DNA from: an uncultured Porphyromonadaceae bacterium
GTDB taxonomy: Bacteria; Bacteroidota; Bacteroidia; Bacteroidales; Muribaculaceae
Reading direction: 5' to 3'
DNA length: 35,755 nucleotides
NCBI GenBank assembly: GCA_902470475.1
Contig: CABRGT010000013.1
Span: 1-35,755, forward strand
In this document: positions 23,705 to 35,581 of the stretch, piece by piece
Layout of the letters: every line of letters begins with the position of its first letter
Numbering within the stretch: the first letter of the stretch is position 1
The notes under the pieces: model-generated
Database searches by the model: none
Seen by the model: only the letters and a program-made list of their open reading frames with translations
Told to the model about the DNA's origin: nothing
Translations under genes and position numbers: made by a program

Positions 23705-26700
23705 TTACTTTATGAATTTCATAACTTGCGAACCTTTGTCTGATTTTGCAGTGACTATATAAAGTCCGGCTTCGAGTTCCGACATCGGCAGCGACCCTCC
23801 CGCGGAGAGTTCTTCGAAAACAATCACGCAACCATCGAGAGCATAGACAGTTACACAAGCGTCTTCAAGGGCGATAATACCTCCGTCTCTCAGAGCTATG
23901 ATGTGCGCATTACCCGTTGATACAGCATCGGTAATGCCCCCGGGCTTCTTCGAGCCCTCATAGTTCACAGGCACGATGCCGTAACCTGTCACTCCCGGGT
24001 ATACTACCTCTACAACAGGCTTCTCCACCCCGAGCTTTATGCGCTTGATGCCGCTGCGGTGGAGCGGATTCTCCGGATCATATTCCTCAGCCCAGTTAAG
24101 CGTGGATGATGCAAATTCCTCGGCAGTGGGCGCCCGATAGCACCAGTACATGTAGTCGCCCTTCTCGTCGATTGCAAGCTGAGTGATTCCGGCGGGTTCT
24201 CCCGATCCCATACGTTCGAATTTTACCGGAGAGCCGTCGATCATCTCGGGGTTGAGATTAGCAAATTCACGTTCATGTACATATTCACTTCTATTCAACA
24301 CATCTTCTAACTTGAAACGATACAGGCCACATGGATACTCATATTTATTATATGCACCTGGATGTTCAACATACATATACACATAGCTGTATTTAGTGTC
24401 GATATTAAAAGTACTATGCGCGAATTGCTCTTGCCCGTCAAGATAGGTCATCAGGCCATCCTTGACGCCCTGGTTTCGGTCACTTGTACCGATATTCTTT
24501 TCAGTAAACGAAATCAGCCCGCGACCTCCCATTTTTATACCAAGCCAGTAGCGGGGTGACGTCCTGTCGGCTGTCACCATGTCGGGAGTGATGACAAGAC
24601 CTGCCATTACCGTGCCATACGAAATTCCCATATTATAGTTCGGCATCCATGCGTAATCCATCCACGAGGGATAATCCTGCGTCACGGTGACGCGGTCGTA
24701 TGTGATCTTGCGGATACTTCGCGAGCGGTTGTAGACATATAGGTCAGATCCGTATACACACAGTCCGCGCGGATCAAAAACCTCATGGTTCCCTTTATTG
24801 TCGAAAAGAGTGCGCTTGACGAGGTTGCCGCCCGACGTGGTGACATAGAACAGCTGACCGTCGCCACCGGTTTCCCAATCAGGAAAGTAGCCGAATTTTT
24901 CGCCCGCGCATGCTCCGTAGATGCGCCCCCCGAAACGAACGAGCTGAAATGTGTGCTGTAAGCCCAGGTCATACTCATCTGTCTGGCCGTCGGCATAGAC
25001 ACAGTGCAGACTGCCGTCGTCGCCCGCGAAGTAAAGACCGTCTGGCATGTTACAGGGTTCGCCCGACTTGAGATCGGCATCGCCGACAATATTGAGATCT
25101 TTCCAGCCCTCGGCATGCTTGTACGCTTCAACACGCGATGCGGGCACCGTCACGGTCAGGCCTTCCGTACCGGCGAATACGCTTTCCTCGACAGGCGGTG
25201 GGTTGTAGGCCCGCACGGTCAGATGCTTCAGAGCCGTTCCGGCTAAACTTCTGTACTCGAGCATCGCAAGGCTGTTGCCAAGATCAAGCGATTCAAGTTT
25301 CGTACAGCCTCGGAAGGCATCCCGGCCTATCACGGTGACATTCTCCGGCAGATTCACTTTAGTCAGATTAAGACAGTAATTCACTATGGCCACCGGCACT
25401 TCCGGGTCCGTTATCGTCAGCTCGGTCAGCTTGGGACACGCGGCGGCCACATTGGTGCCCCCGGTCTTGCCGATTGTCAGGCGGGTGATTCCCGAACGTG
25501 CAAGCGAGTACGTGCCCCAGTAAGTGCACCGGGGGAAGTCAACCGCGGCGAGATTCTCGGCCGCATAAAGCGCATACGGCTCGACGGACGTAAAATCGCC
25601 CTTTAGCGACGTCGCCGGATGAGCGCAGGCATACTCCACAAGGGTTTTGCCGTCCTTCGAAGATATGTATGAACCGTCGGAAGCCGATGCATAGGCTTTA
25701 TTGCCGGGATCGACACTGAAACGTGATATGGAACTGAATCCCATGAACGCACCGGGGCCTATATGGGTCACTCCGGCCGGAATGGCAACCTCCGTAAGGC
25801 CGGGATTCGACGAAAAAGCTTCCGACCCGATATATTCAAGTGAGGCCGGGAATTCCAGCTTTCCGCTCAGTTCTGCCTCGAAAAATGCGTTGTTGCCAAT
25901 GGTAGTCAGTGTCGGCGGAAAATTGATTTCCTGCAGAGCTGTCATGCCGAATGCATCATTGCCGATCTCGGTCACGGCGTTGCCAAGAGTCACCTTGTGT
26001 AGCTTAGCGGAACCGTTAAAGAGTGAAGGTGAAACAATGGTGATACTCTCGGGAAGTGTCATTTCCTCCAGACCGGTATTGCCGAATGCAAATGATCCGA
26101 TGTTGGCAGGCTGATTGGTGAAGGTCACGGACTTCAGATTGGGGTTACCGTAGAAGAAATAGTCCGGTATCGACAGGAACGATCCGCCGACAGTTACAGA
26201 TTCAAGATTAGTCAGTTCGCAGAACGGAGACCTGTTGTCAGAGGAGGCCTCAAACTGACGGTTTATTACGACTGACTTTACGGCCGGCATAAAACGGAAT
26301 CCTTTCAAGGAAGCCATATTGATCGGCTCGGGTCCGTCATCGAAAATGATGCTTTCGAGAGCAGTGCAGCCATAAAAGGCATCACCTACATAAGTTACCG
26401 AACCGGGTATGGTAATGGTTTTAAGGGCCGTGCACCGATCCAGTGCACCGGATTCGAGACATTTAAGGTCAGGCGGTAGAATCACGCTTATAAGTTTCGT
26501 ACACCTTTCCATAGCGTTCATACCCACACTGATGCCTGCTGATATTGTGATGGACGTAATATCTGTGCATCGAAAAGCTGTGTATAGATCTGTCACCTTG
26601 TAAGTCTTGCCGTTATAGGTAATGGTTGACGGGATGAAGATATCGCCGGTGTACGACTCCGGCGGGATGCCGTTCTCGCATACTGTTGGCTTGCCACCTA

Positions 26701-26863
26701 CTTTTGTCCAGTAGACCTGTGCTTCCGAATCGTTAAGCAGCCGATATACGATGCCATTATCCACTATACAGGTCGCGGCGGAAGCGTGGATGCATAGACT
26801 CATGAGTACAGCTACGGCAGCCGCCATTTTTAATCCCGAATTCATTACTTTAGAATATTTCAT
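23705..26863 (-). CDS. Large secreted BspA-like leucine-rich repeat protein with C-terminal sorting-type tail
   Basis: The 1052-residue surface or secreted protein has a signal peptide (about 1-29, ending IHASA). BspA/LRR_5-type repeats then run from about 55 to 590, with recurring units such as CTALESI, IGNDAFGMTALQEINFP and IGRDAFRGCTKLESLDL. A second region (about 600-970) looks like a beta-propeller or NHL-like fold (DPRGLCVYGSDLYVYNRS). The last 70 or so residues (VYALDGCVIVFEE to AGLYIVTAKSDKGSQVMKFIK) resemble a type IX secretion type A sorting domain. BspA-type proteins often bind host or microbial partners; the target here is unknown. It has a promoter of its own and heads the operon of small exported proteins. 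Confidence 0.9.
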   Translation of the reverse strand: MKYSKVMNSGLKMAAAVAVLMSLCIHASAATCIVDNGIVYRLLNDSEAQVYWTKVGGKPTVCENGIPPESYTGDIFIPSTITYNGKTYKVTDLYTAFRCTDITSITISAGISVGMNAMERCTKLISVILPPDLKCLESGALDRCTALKTITIPGSVTYVGDAFYGCTALESIIFDDGPEPINMASLKGFRFMPAVKSVVINRQFEASSDNRSPFCELTNLESVTVGGSFLSIPDYFFYGNPNLKSVTFTNQPANIGSFAFGNTGLEEMTLPESITIVSPSLFNGSAKLHKVTLGNAVTEIGNDAFGMTALQEINFPPTLTTIGNNAFFEAELSGKLEFPASLEYIGSEAFSSNPGLTEVAIPAGVTHIGPGAFMGFSSISRFSVDPGNKAYASASDGSYISSKDGKTLVEYACAHPATSLKGDFTSVEPYALYAAENLAAVDFPRCTYWGTYSLARSGITRLTIGKTGGTNVAAACPKLTELTITDPEVPVAIVNYCLNLTKVNLPENVTVIGRDAFRGCTKLESLDLGNSLAMLEYRSLAGTALKHLTVRAYNPPPVEESVFAGTEGLTVTVPASRVEAYKHAEGWKDLNIVGDADLKSGEPCNMPDGLYFAGDDGSLHCVYADGQTDEYDLGLQHTFQLVRFGGRIYGACAGEKFGYFPDWETGGDGQLFYVTTSGGNLVKRTLFDNKGNHEVFDPRGLCVYGSDLYVYNRSRSIRKITYDRVTVTQDYPSWMDYAWMPNYNMGISYGTVMAGLVITPDMVTADRTSPRYWLGIKMGGRGLISFTEKNIGTSDRNQGVKDGLMTYLDGQEQFAHSTFNIDTKYSYVYMYVEHPGAYNKYEYPCGLYRFKLEDVLNRSEYVHEREFANLNPEMIDGSPVKFERMGSGEPAGITQLAIDEKGDYMYWCYRAPTAEEFASSTLNWAEEYDPENPLHRSGIKRIKLGVEKPVVEVVYPGVTGYGIVPVNYEGSKKPGGITDAVSTGNAHIIALRDGGIIALEDACVTVYALDGCVIVFEELSAGGSLPMSELEAGLYIVTAKSDKGSQVMKFIK

Positions 26864-26912
26864 GGTATTTTTCAGTTGTTTGCGGTTATATGGTTCATTT
26901 TTCTGTCATGCG

Positions 26913-26942
26913 CAAATATACAACTTTTTTTCATTTCTCAAA
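26913..26942 (-). promoter_or_regulatory. Promoter of the LRR protein operon
   Basis: On the minus strand TTTG (26942-26939), an 18-base spacer and TATATTTG (26920-26913) match the Bacteroidota consensus, with the spacer slightly short. The -7 box lies about 50 bases before the ATG at 26863. Confidence 0.65.
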
Positions 26943-27132
26943 ACATTTATTAAAAATTATTCGATCCAGCATATTTTTTTAACATTTGACTCATAAACTT
27001 TAGTTCCTTTCTCATGCCGCCACGATTTATGTTTCAATATTTTTACTTTCATTCATCCATTCAAACGTGAGACTCACACAAGGTGCTGAAATGTTAAAAA
27101 TGCCACAAATTCAAAACTTTTTCGCAATAATA

Positions 27133-27164
27133 TTTGCATTATTAAAAGTTATATTGTAATTTTG
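27133..27164 (+). promoter_or_regulatory. Plus-strand promoter with no gene downstream
   Basis: TTTG (27133-27136), exactly 20 bases, and TAATTTTG (27157-27164) form a full Bacteroidota promoter. Transcription would begin near 27171 and run into the intergenic region and then antisense to the CPBP protease gene. The only short frame is a 10-codon one at 27255, with no strong ribosome-binding context. Confidence 0.65.
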
Positions 27165-27435
27165 CAACGCAATTCAAAACCCTCACTTCACTCTAATCTA
27201 AAAAAACAAAAACTCTCTCACCCCTTACCCCTTACCCCTTACCTAAATCCGCCTATGAAACAAAACCGAGTTAATTTTCACGAGTAACTAACCATTTAAT
27301 CTATAGGAGACTGCTACTACTTAACACACCATTATCCCGAAATCGACAAAACACACCAAGCTCAAGCTATAACCTTATCATAGCCTATTGACAATTTAAA
27401 ACCTTTTATCAATGAAAAATCCCCACTATAGGAAT
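27165..27435 (+). other. Long untranslated intergenic stretch, possible small RNA
   Basis: The gap between the LRR gene start and the CPBP gene end is 572 bases (26864-27435). Its right part, after the plus-strand promoter, is low in G, contains the CCCCTTA repeat at 27221-27243 and has no convincing gene. A stable RNA fold was not evident by eye, and no clear terminator was found. Left of the promoter the DNA is AT-rich with the LRR promoter in it. Confidence 0.35.
27221..27243. repeat. CCCCTTA tandem repeat (three copies plus partial)
   Basis: Three exact head-to-tail copies of CCCCTTA (27221-27241) followed by CC. The minus strand has G-runs of 4, 4, 4 and 2 separated by TAA, which could form a two-layer G-quadruplex. 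Confidence 0.9.
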
Positions 27436-28296
27436 CTACGCCTCGACTCGGCGCGAGCGATAAAGCGCCACCAGGCAGCCGGCCGTAAGCACGGCGCTTA
27501 CCAGCGGAAAGACCCACGGCGCCACACCGGCCGAACCGATCTGCGGATCGCCCGAGCCGGTAAGGTACGTCAGGAGTACGTACATCACGTTGTTGAAGGC
27601 ATGGGCGGCCACTGCCAGCCACACCGATCCGCTCCACAGCAACAGGTAGCCGAAGAACGCTCCCAGAAGCACGCGCGGCAGAAAACCGAAAAACTGAAAA
27701 TGCACCGCACTGAACACTATGGCGGCCAGCCACACGGCCATCCCGGGCGACATACGCGTCGACTGAAGCAGCCGCTGGAGCGCCCCGCGGAAAAGCAGTT
27801 CCTCGGCAAAACCTGCAAAAAGTCCGATAATCAGTATGTTCATGATCAGATTGCCGATCGTGTGCGGTCCCATCATGAACTGAATCGACCCCGCAGCGTT
27901 CTCCTCCATCTGCCGCAGCATCTGCTCGAGAGGCCTGAGCGGCTCGGGGAAAGTGACCGAGGCATTCAGTTCGATGATATAGCTCATGGCCGGCATCGAC
28001 ACAATCATGGCGGCCAGAGCCCAGAACAGCATCCGGCCCGACGGACGGCTGTCGACGGCAAGCAGCCCGCCCGGATTGCGCGTCACGATCATGGCCGTGG
28101 CCACCGCCGGAAGCACAAGCATCACGACATCCTGCACCACCGCCCCGATCCGGAGCATGGCCAGCTGACGGCCTGCGCCGCCTATCTGAAGCAACAGTCC
28201 GCTGACGAGAGCAGTGACTATCGCTCCCAGCAGGAAGCAGAGGAAGAGAAGCACGAGGCGCCGACCGGGCGATACATGAAATTTAACAGTACTCAT
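27436..28296 (-). CDS. CPBP-family intramembrane metalloprotease
   Basis: CPBP (CAAX protease / bacteriocin-processing) proteins are membrane-embedded metalloproteases. The 286-residue protein has about eight hydrophobic segments and the family motifs: EELLFRG (Glu about 165-166, Arg about 170), a His in FSAVHFQFFGFLPR (about 199), and a second His in AVAAHAFNN (about 232). Bacterial members can be involved in self-immunity or surface protein processing, but no bacteriocin gene is nearby. It follows the trmN6-like gene with a 45-base gap and is probably the last gene of the rfbD-prfC transcript. The substrate is unknown. Confidence 0.92.
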   Translation of the reverse strand: MSTVKFHVSPGRRLVLLFLCFLLGAIVTALVSGLLLQIGGAGRQLAMLRIGAVVQDVVMLVLPAVATAMIVTRNPGGLLAVDSRPSGRMLFWALAAMIVSMPAMSYIIELNASVTFPEPLRPLEQMLRQMEENAAGSIQFMMGPHTIGNLIMNILIIGLFAGFAEELLFRGALQRLLQSTRMSPGMAVWLAAIVFSAVHFQFFGFLPRVLLGAFFGYLLLWSGSVWLAVAAHAFNNVMYVLLTYLTGSGDPQIGSAGVAPWVFPLVSAVLTAGCLVALYRSRRVEA

Positions 28297-28341
28297 GGCG
28301 TGATTATCAATTGTTTGAAATATAAAACCGTTAGTAACGGA

Positions 28342-29067
28342 TCAACCGTCGATATGCAGATAGAAGTCGCGGGTGAGCGCCGCGTAATCGGCCGTCGGAC
28401 GCCCCGAACGGTCGCGGATCGTAAGCTCGGAGCGGCGGCAGGGCGTCGGTGCAAATGTAAATTCGGCCATCACACGCGCCGCAGGCTTACCCTCAGTGGT
28501 GGACACCGAGCAGATGCGCGCCGGATTGAGCCGGGCGAATGTGGCGCATTCCTCCACCGCGTCGAGCATCTCGGCCGGGAAAATCAGAGCCACCCTGCCC
28601 TCGCGACTGAGATGTGCGGATGCAAATTCCACAGCTGTAAGCGGCGACAGCGCCGCCGCATGGCGCGCGGCTGCCCGGCTCGCCTCAGGAGCTTTCTCTC
28701 CCGTAAGAAAAAAAGGCGGATTGCATACTATCAGATCCGCGCGGCCGAGCGGCGCACCGGCGAAGTCCGCCGCAACCACACTGCATCGTGAAGCCCACGG
28801 CGACACATTGATGTTGTGCTCGAGATCTTTGACAGCATTGGTATCATTTTCAACAAAATGCACTCTGGCGGCAGCAAAACGTTGGCAGACCATCAGACCG
28901 ATAAGACCGCACCCCGCACCGATGTCGAAAACCTCGCGGGGCCACATGCCGCAGCCGGCCCACGCGCCGAGCAGCACGCCGTCCGTACCGATTTTCATGC
29001 CGCACCGACGGTCGGTCAGGCCGAACTGCCTGAATCTGAATGTCGGATTTAAGTCGGCATGGTCCAC
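28342..29067 (-). CDS. tRNA1(Val) (adenine-37 N6)-methyltransferase-like protein
   Basis: The 241-residue S-adenosylmethionine-dependent methyltransferase has an N-terminal FRFRQFGLTDRRCGMKIGTDG (about 10-30), characteristic of the TrmN6/YfiC group. The SAM-binding motif FDIGAGCGLIGL spans about 47-58, and the N6-adenine catalytic motif NPPFF lies at about 116-120. E. coli TrmN6 methylates A37 of tRNA-Val, and the same is inferred here. It lies 18 bases after prfC, which places two translation-related genes side by side. Confidence 0.88.
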   Translation of the reverse strand: MDHADLNPTFRFRQFGLTDRRCGMKIGTDGVLLGAWAGCGMWPREVFDIGAGCGLIGLMVCQRFAAARVHFVENDTNAVKDLEHNINVSPWASRCSVVAADFAGAPLGRADLIVCNPPFFLTGEKAPEASRAAARHAAALSPLTAVEFASAHLSREGRVALIFPAEMLDAVEECATFARLNPARICSVSTTEGKPAARVMAEFTFAPTPCRRSELTIRDRSGRPTADYAALTRDFYLHIDG

Positions 29068-29085
29068 GGCTTTAAGATCAGACTG

Positions 29086-30666
29086 TTAGAACTCGCTCGT
29101 AAAGTGGAAGCGGATGTCGGGAAAATCGGCCCGCGCCATCTGAAGCACGTAATTGGAATCGGCCAGGAAGACGTCGCGCCCCTCGCGGTCGACAGCCATG
29201 AACTGGTGCTTGCGACGCTTGAAATTCTCCATCGCGGCCTCGTTGTCGCTCTCGATCCAGCATGCCTTGTAGAGCGAGATCGGCTCCCAGCGGCACTGCG
29301 CGCCGTACTCGTGGAGCAGGCGGTACTGGATGACCTCGAACTGCAGCTGGCCGACCGTGCCGATGATCTTGCGGCCGTTGAACTGGTTGACGAACATCTG
29401 GGCCACACCCTCGTCCATAAGCTGCTGGATGCCCTTTTCGAGCTGTTTCGATTTCATCGGATCGGTGTTCTCGATATACTTGAACATCTCGGGCGAGAAA
29501 CTGGGAAGCCCCTTGAAATGGATCTCCTCGCCTTCGGTGAGTGTGTCGCCGATCTTGAATGTGCCCGTGTCGGGAATGCCGACGATGTCGCCGGGCCAGG
29601 CCTCGTCGACGATGCTCTTCTTCTGGGCCATGAACGCCGTCGGAGCTGAGAATTTCAGCATCTTGCCCGAGCGGATGTGCTTATAGGGAGCGTTGCGCTC
29701 GAACTTGCCCGAGCAGATCTTCACGAAAGCTATGCACGAGCGGTGGTTGGGGTCCATGTTGGCATGGATCTTGAACACGAAGCCCGAGAACGACGGTTCC
29801 GACGGCTCGATGACACGCTCGACTGCGGCCACAGGCCGCGGCGAAGGCGCTATCTTCACGAAGCAGTCGAGCAGTTCCTTGACACCGAACGTATTGAGCG
29901 CCGAGCCGAAAAACACCGGGGCTACCTTACCGGCCAGATACTGCTCCTGGTCGAATTCGGGATATACGCCCTCGATCAGCTCCAGGTCCTCGCGCAGCTT
30001 GGCAGCGTCGGCCTCGCCGACGGCAGCATCGACACGCGGATCATTGACGTCGTCGATCTCGACGCGCTCGGTCACTTTCTGCTTGTCGGGCGTGAACAGG
30101 TCGAGCCCCTGCTCGTAGATGTTGTAGACCCCCTTGAAGCGGGCGCCGATATTGATGGGCCACGACAGGGGGCGCACGCCGATCTTAAGCTCGCTTTCAA
30201 GCTCGTCGAGGATGTCGAACGGATCGCGACCCTCGCGGTCGAGCTTGTTGACGAAGATGATCACCGGAGTGTTGCGCATGCGGCACACTTCCATGAGCTT
30301 GCGGGTCTGCTGCTCGACACCCTTGGCCACGTCGACCACGATGATGACCGAGTCGACGGCCGTGAGCGTGCGGTAAGTGTCCTCGGCGAAATCCTGGTGG
30401 CCGGGAGTATCGAGAATATTGATCTTGTAGTCGCCGTAGTTGAAACCCATGACCGAGGTGGCCACCGATATGCCGCGCTGCTTCTCGATCTCCATCCAGT
30501 CGCTGGTGGCTGTTTTCTTGATCTTGTTGCTCTTGACGGCACCGGCCACGTGTATGGCACCGCCGTAGAGAAGCAGCTTCTCGGTAAGGGTAGTCTTGCC
30601 GGCATCGGGGTGCGAGATGATCGCGAACGTGCGGCGGCGTCCGATCTCACCGGTCAGCTCACTCAT
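29086..30666 (-). CDS. prfC: Peptide chain release factor 3
   Basis: RF3 is a translational GTPase that removes RF1/RF2 from the ribosome after termination. The 526-residue protein has the P-loop SHPDAGKTTLTEK (about 18-30), the switch II DTPGHQDF, the guanine-specificity motif NKLD, and the C-terminal RF3 domain ending DIRFHFTSEF. The size matches the family. Its start overlaps the rfbD stop by 8 bases, and the next gene follows 18 bases after its stop. Confidence 0.97.
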   Translation of the reverse strand: MSELTGEIGRRRTFAIISHPDAGKTTLTEKLLLYGGAIHVAGAVKSNKIKKTATSDWMEIEKQRGISVATSVMGFNYGDYKINILDTPGHQDFAEDTYRTLTAVDSVIIVVDVAKGVEQQTRKLMEVCRMRNTPVIIFVNKLDREGRDPFDILDELESELKIGVRPLSWPINIGARFKGVYNIYEQGLDLFTPDKQKVTERVEIDDVNDPRVDAAVGEADAAKLREDLELIEGVYPEFDQEQYLAGKVAPVFFGSALNTFGVKELLDCFVKIAPSPRPVAAVERVIEPSEPSFSGFVFKIHANMDPNHRSCIAFVKICSGKFERNAPYKHIRSGKMLKFSAPTAFMAQKKSIVDEAWPGDIVGIPDTGTFKIGDTLTEGEEIHFKGLPSFSPEMFKYIENTDPMKSKQLEKGIQQLMDEGVAQMFVNQFNGRKIIGTVGQLQFEVIQYRLLHEYGAQCRWEPISLYKACWIESDNEAAMENFKRRKHQFMAVDREGRDVFLADSNYVLQMARADFPDIRFHFTSEF

Positions 30667-31531
30667 CGCCCTCTCCTTTCCGTATGCGTTCGAGGCAACG
30701 GACGAGCGACGTCTCCCAGTGCGGAATTGTCACGCCGTAGATGGCCTTGAACTTGTTCTTGTCGAGCACGCTGTAGAACGGTCGCGTGGCGGCCGTGGGA
30801 TAGTCGGCCGAGCAGATCGGCACGACCTGGCAGACGGTGTTGCCGGCGTTGCGCAGGATGGCCACGGCGAAATCGTACCACGAGGCGACGCCCTCGTCGC
30901 TGAAGTTGACGATTCCGGGCACCCACTGCTGGTTGAAGATGATCGTGGCTATGGCCTCGGCGAGGTCAGCGGCGTAGGTGGGAGTGCCGATCTGGTCACT
31001 GACCACCTTGAGGACAGGCTGCGAGGCAGCCTTGCCGAGAATGGTCTTGACGAAATTGCGGCCGAACGGCGAGTAGAGCCAGCCGGTGCGGATGATGACG
31101 CTCTCGGGAGCGAGACCGAGCAGCACCGTCTCGCCCTTGCGCTTGGTGGTGCCGTACTGCGACACGGGCGACACCTTGTCGCCCTCGGTATACGGACGGC
31201 ACGACTGCCCGTCGAAGACATAATCGGTCGAAAGGTGTATGATCCTGATGCCGAGATCGTCGGCCATACGGGCGATATTGGCCACGGCGTCGATATTGGC
31301 GGCGGCGCACTCGAGCTTCTCCTCTTCGGCACGGTCGACGGCCGTGTATGCCGCACAGTTGATCACATGCGTGAAATCGCCATGCGCCAGAAAGTTCTCG
31401 ACAGCGTCGCGGTCGGTCAGATCAAGTTCGTCGCGGTCGACATAAACCGAGGCACCCGGAGCGCGCCGCTCAAGCACGAGCTTGAGTTCGCGGCCGAGCT
31501 GTCCACGGGAGCCGGTAACTAAAATCTTCAT
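30659..31531 (-). CDS. rfbD: dTDP-4-dehydrorhamnose reductase
   Basis: RfbD (RmlD) reduces dTDP-4-keto-L-rhamnose to dTDP-L-rhamnose, the last step of rhamnose activation. The 290-residue SDR protein shows the nucleotide-binding TGSRGQLGREL (about 6-16), HLSTDYVFDG (about 99-108) and the Tyr/Lys pair in YGTTK (about 126 and 130). The other rhamnose genes (rfbA, B, C) are not in this window. Here it heads the transcript with prfC, trmN6-like and CPBP genes, from a complete Bacteroidota promoter. Confidence 0.95.
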   Translation of the reverse strand: MKILVTGSRGQLGRELKLVLERRAPGASVYVDRDELDLTDRDAVENFLAHGDFTHVINCAAYTAVDRAEEEKLECAAANIDAVANIARMADDLGIRIIHLSTDYVFDGQSCRPYTEGDKVSPVSQYGTTKRKGETVLLGLAPESVIIRTGWLYSPFGRNFVKTILGKAASQPVLKVVSDQIGTPTYAADLAEAIATIIFNQQWVPGIVNFSDEGVASWYDFAVAILRNAGNTVCQVVPICSADYPTAATRPFYSVLDKNKFKAIYGVTIPHWETSLVRCLERIRKGEGDE

Positions 31532-31553
31532 ATAGGTTTCTGAAATTTGAGCG

Positions 31554-31585
31554 CAAAGTTACAAAAAAAATCGATATGCCCCAAA
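31554..31585 (-). promoter_or_regulatory. Promoter of the rfbD-prfC operon
   Basis: On the minus strand TTTG (31585-31582), a 20-base spacer and TAACTTTG (31561-31554) form a perfect match to the Bacteroidota promoter. The -7 box is 22 bases from the rfbD start codon. Confidence 0.8.
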
Positions 31586-31656
31586 TCGCGGGAGCAGCGG
31601 CCGTTTCCTCTAAAAAATAGCGATGGAAAAATAGGGTGTAATCCAAAAAAAAGTCG

Positions 31657-31664
31657 TAACTTTG
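31657..31664 (+). promoter_or_regulatory. -7 element of the gyrA promoter
   Basis: TAACTTTG, exact TAnnTTTG, about 92 bases before the ATG at 31757. No exact TTTG at -33. With the rfbD promoter it makes a divergent promoter region of about 200 bases. Confidence 0.6.
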
Positions 31665-31756
31665 CTTGCAAAATATGAACAGATCTCCGCGCGCGGCCGG
31701 CCTCCCCGCAGGCGGCGAAAGGTCACGCGGTGAATATTAATCATTTGTTACAAGCA

Positions 31757-34315
<2,559 letters not shown>

Positions 34316-34340
34316 CAGAAACACCTATAAATCAAGTAAA

Positions 34341-35567
34341 ATGAAAAAGATCTTAGCAATGGCCGCCGCTATCATAGCAGGTGCTGTCGCTGTTCCCGCT
34401 CAACAGCAGGTCCTCAAGGACGCCGAACGAGCAATGAAGGAAGGGAAAAAGCCCGCCGAGGTCGTGACCATCATCACGCCCGCATTCACCAATCCCGAGA
34501 CCGAGGGACTGGCTCAGACCTACTTCATCCCCGGCAAGGCCATGTTCGCGGAATTCGACCAGCTGTACGGCCTCAAGCAGTTCAACAAGCTGCCCGAAAA
34601 CGGCGCCGTGACGATGGGCAACGACCTCATCGGCGGCTACAACTTCTTCATGAAGGCTCTCCCGCTGGATTCCGTACCCAATGAAAAAGGCAAGATAAAG
34701 ACCAAATACTCGAAGGAAATCATCAGCACCCTCTCGGGCCACATCGGCGACTACAACGAGGCCGCCCTGGCCTTCTGGGAAGTAAAGGACTTCAACAATG
34801 CCTATAACGCATGGGAGTGCCTGCTCGAAATGACCCAGAACCCGACTTTCGCAGCGCACCTGCCCGCCGGCTTCCGCACCGACACCATCATCGGCGAGAT
34901 CGCCTTCAACCAGGGTATCGCCGCATGGCAGGCCGACAGCCTTGCCAAGGCGCTTGCATCGTTCGAATTCGCCAAGTCGAAAGGCTACAGCAAGAAAAAT
35001 CTTTATGACTACTCGCTGGCTGTCGCACAGACCATGGGCGACATGGACAAGGCGTACGAGATCGCCGTAGAGGCCCAGCCCCTCTTCGGCAAGGAGGATT
35101 CGCAGTACATCGGCTTCATCATCAACAAGTACCTGCAGAACGAAGAATTCGACAAGGCATTCGCTCTGATCGACGAAGCTATCGCCAACGATCCCGACAA
35201 CGCCCAGTACTACCTCGTAAAGGGCATCCTCTACGACAACCAGGACAAGAAAGCCGAAGCCAAGGCCACGTTCATGAAGGCCGTGGAGCTTGATCCGGCC
35301 AACTCGCAGGCCCTGTACAACTACGGCCGCATGCTGTGCGAAGAAGCATATGCAATCAGCGACCAGGCTCCCACAAGCCCGGCCGAGAGCGAGGCTTTCT
35401 ACAACGAGAAGATCGTGCCCCTGTTCAAAGAGGCATCGCAGTATCTGGAACGCGCCTGGGAAGCCGACAATGACAACGTCGACGCTCTGCGCTACCTGGA
35501 GAACGTGTACTACAACCTCAAGGACGAGACCATGATGAAGGACGTAGAAGCGCGCAAAAACCGCTAA
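34341..35567 (+). CDS. Exported tetratricopeptide repeat protein
   Basis: From the ATG at 34341 the product is 408 residues and begins with a signal peptide (MKKILAMAAAIIAGAVAVPAQ), so it is periplasmic or secreted. The frame is open 25 codons further into the end of gyrA, but that would bury the signal. Several TPR-like helical pairs follow, most clearly DNAQYYLVKGILYDNQDKK and NSQALYNYGRMLCEEAYA in the last third. TPR proteins usually act as scaffolds for protein complexes; the partner is not known. It lies 25 bases after gyrA and is likely co-transcribed. A long perfect hairpin follows the stop. Confidence 0.9.
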   Translation: MKKILAMAAAIIAGAVAVPAQQQVLKDAERAMKEGKKPAEVVTIITPAFTNPETEGLAQTYFIPGKAMFAEFDQLYGLKQFNKLPENGAVTMGNDLIGGYNFFMKALPLDSVPNEKGKIKTKYSKEIISTLSGHIGDYNEAALAFWEVKDFNNAYNAWECLLEMTQNPTFAAHLPAGFRTDTIIGEIAFNQGIAAWQADSLAKALASFEFAKSKGYSKKNLYDYSLAVAQTMGDMDKAYEIAVEAQPLFGKEDSQYIGFIINKYLQNEEFDKAFALIDEAIANDPDNAQYYLVKGILYDNQDKKAEAKATFMKAVELDPANSQALYNYGRMLCEEAYAISDQAPTSPAESEAFYNEKIVPLFKEASQYLERAWEADNDNVDALRYLENVYYNLKDETMMKDVEARKNR

Positions 35568-35581
35568 CTCACACCTTTAAA

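Noticed and set aside
27412..28791. 459-codon plus-strand frame after the orphan promoter
   Set aside because: Considered as the gene of that promoter, but the product is H/R/Q-rich and mirrors the CPBP protease and methyltransferase genes.
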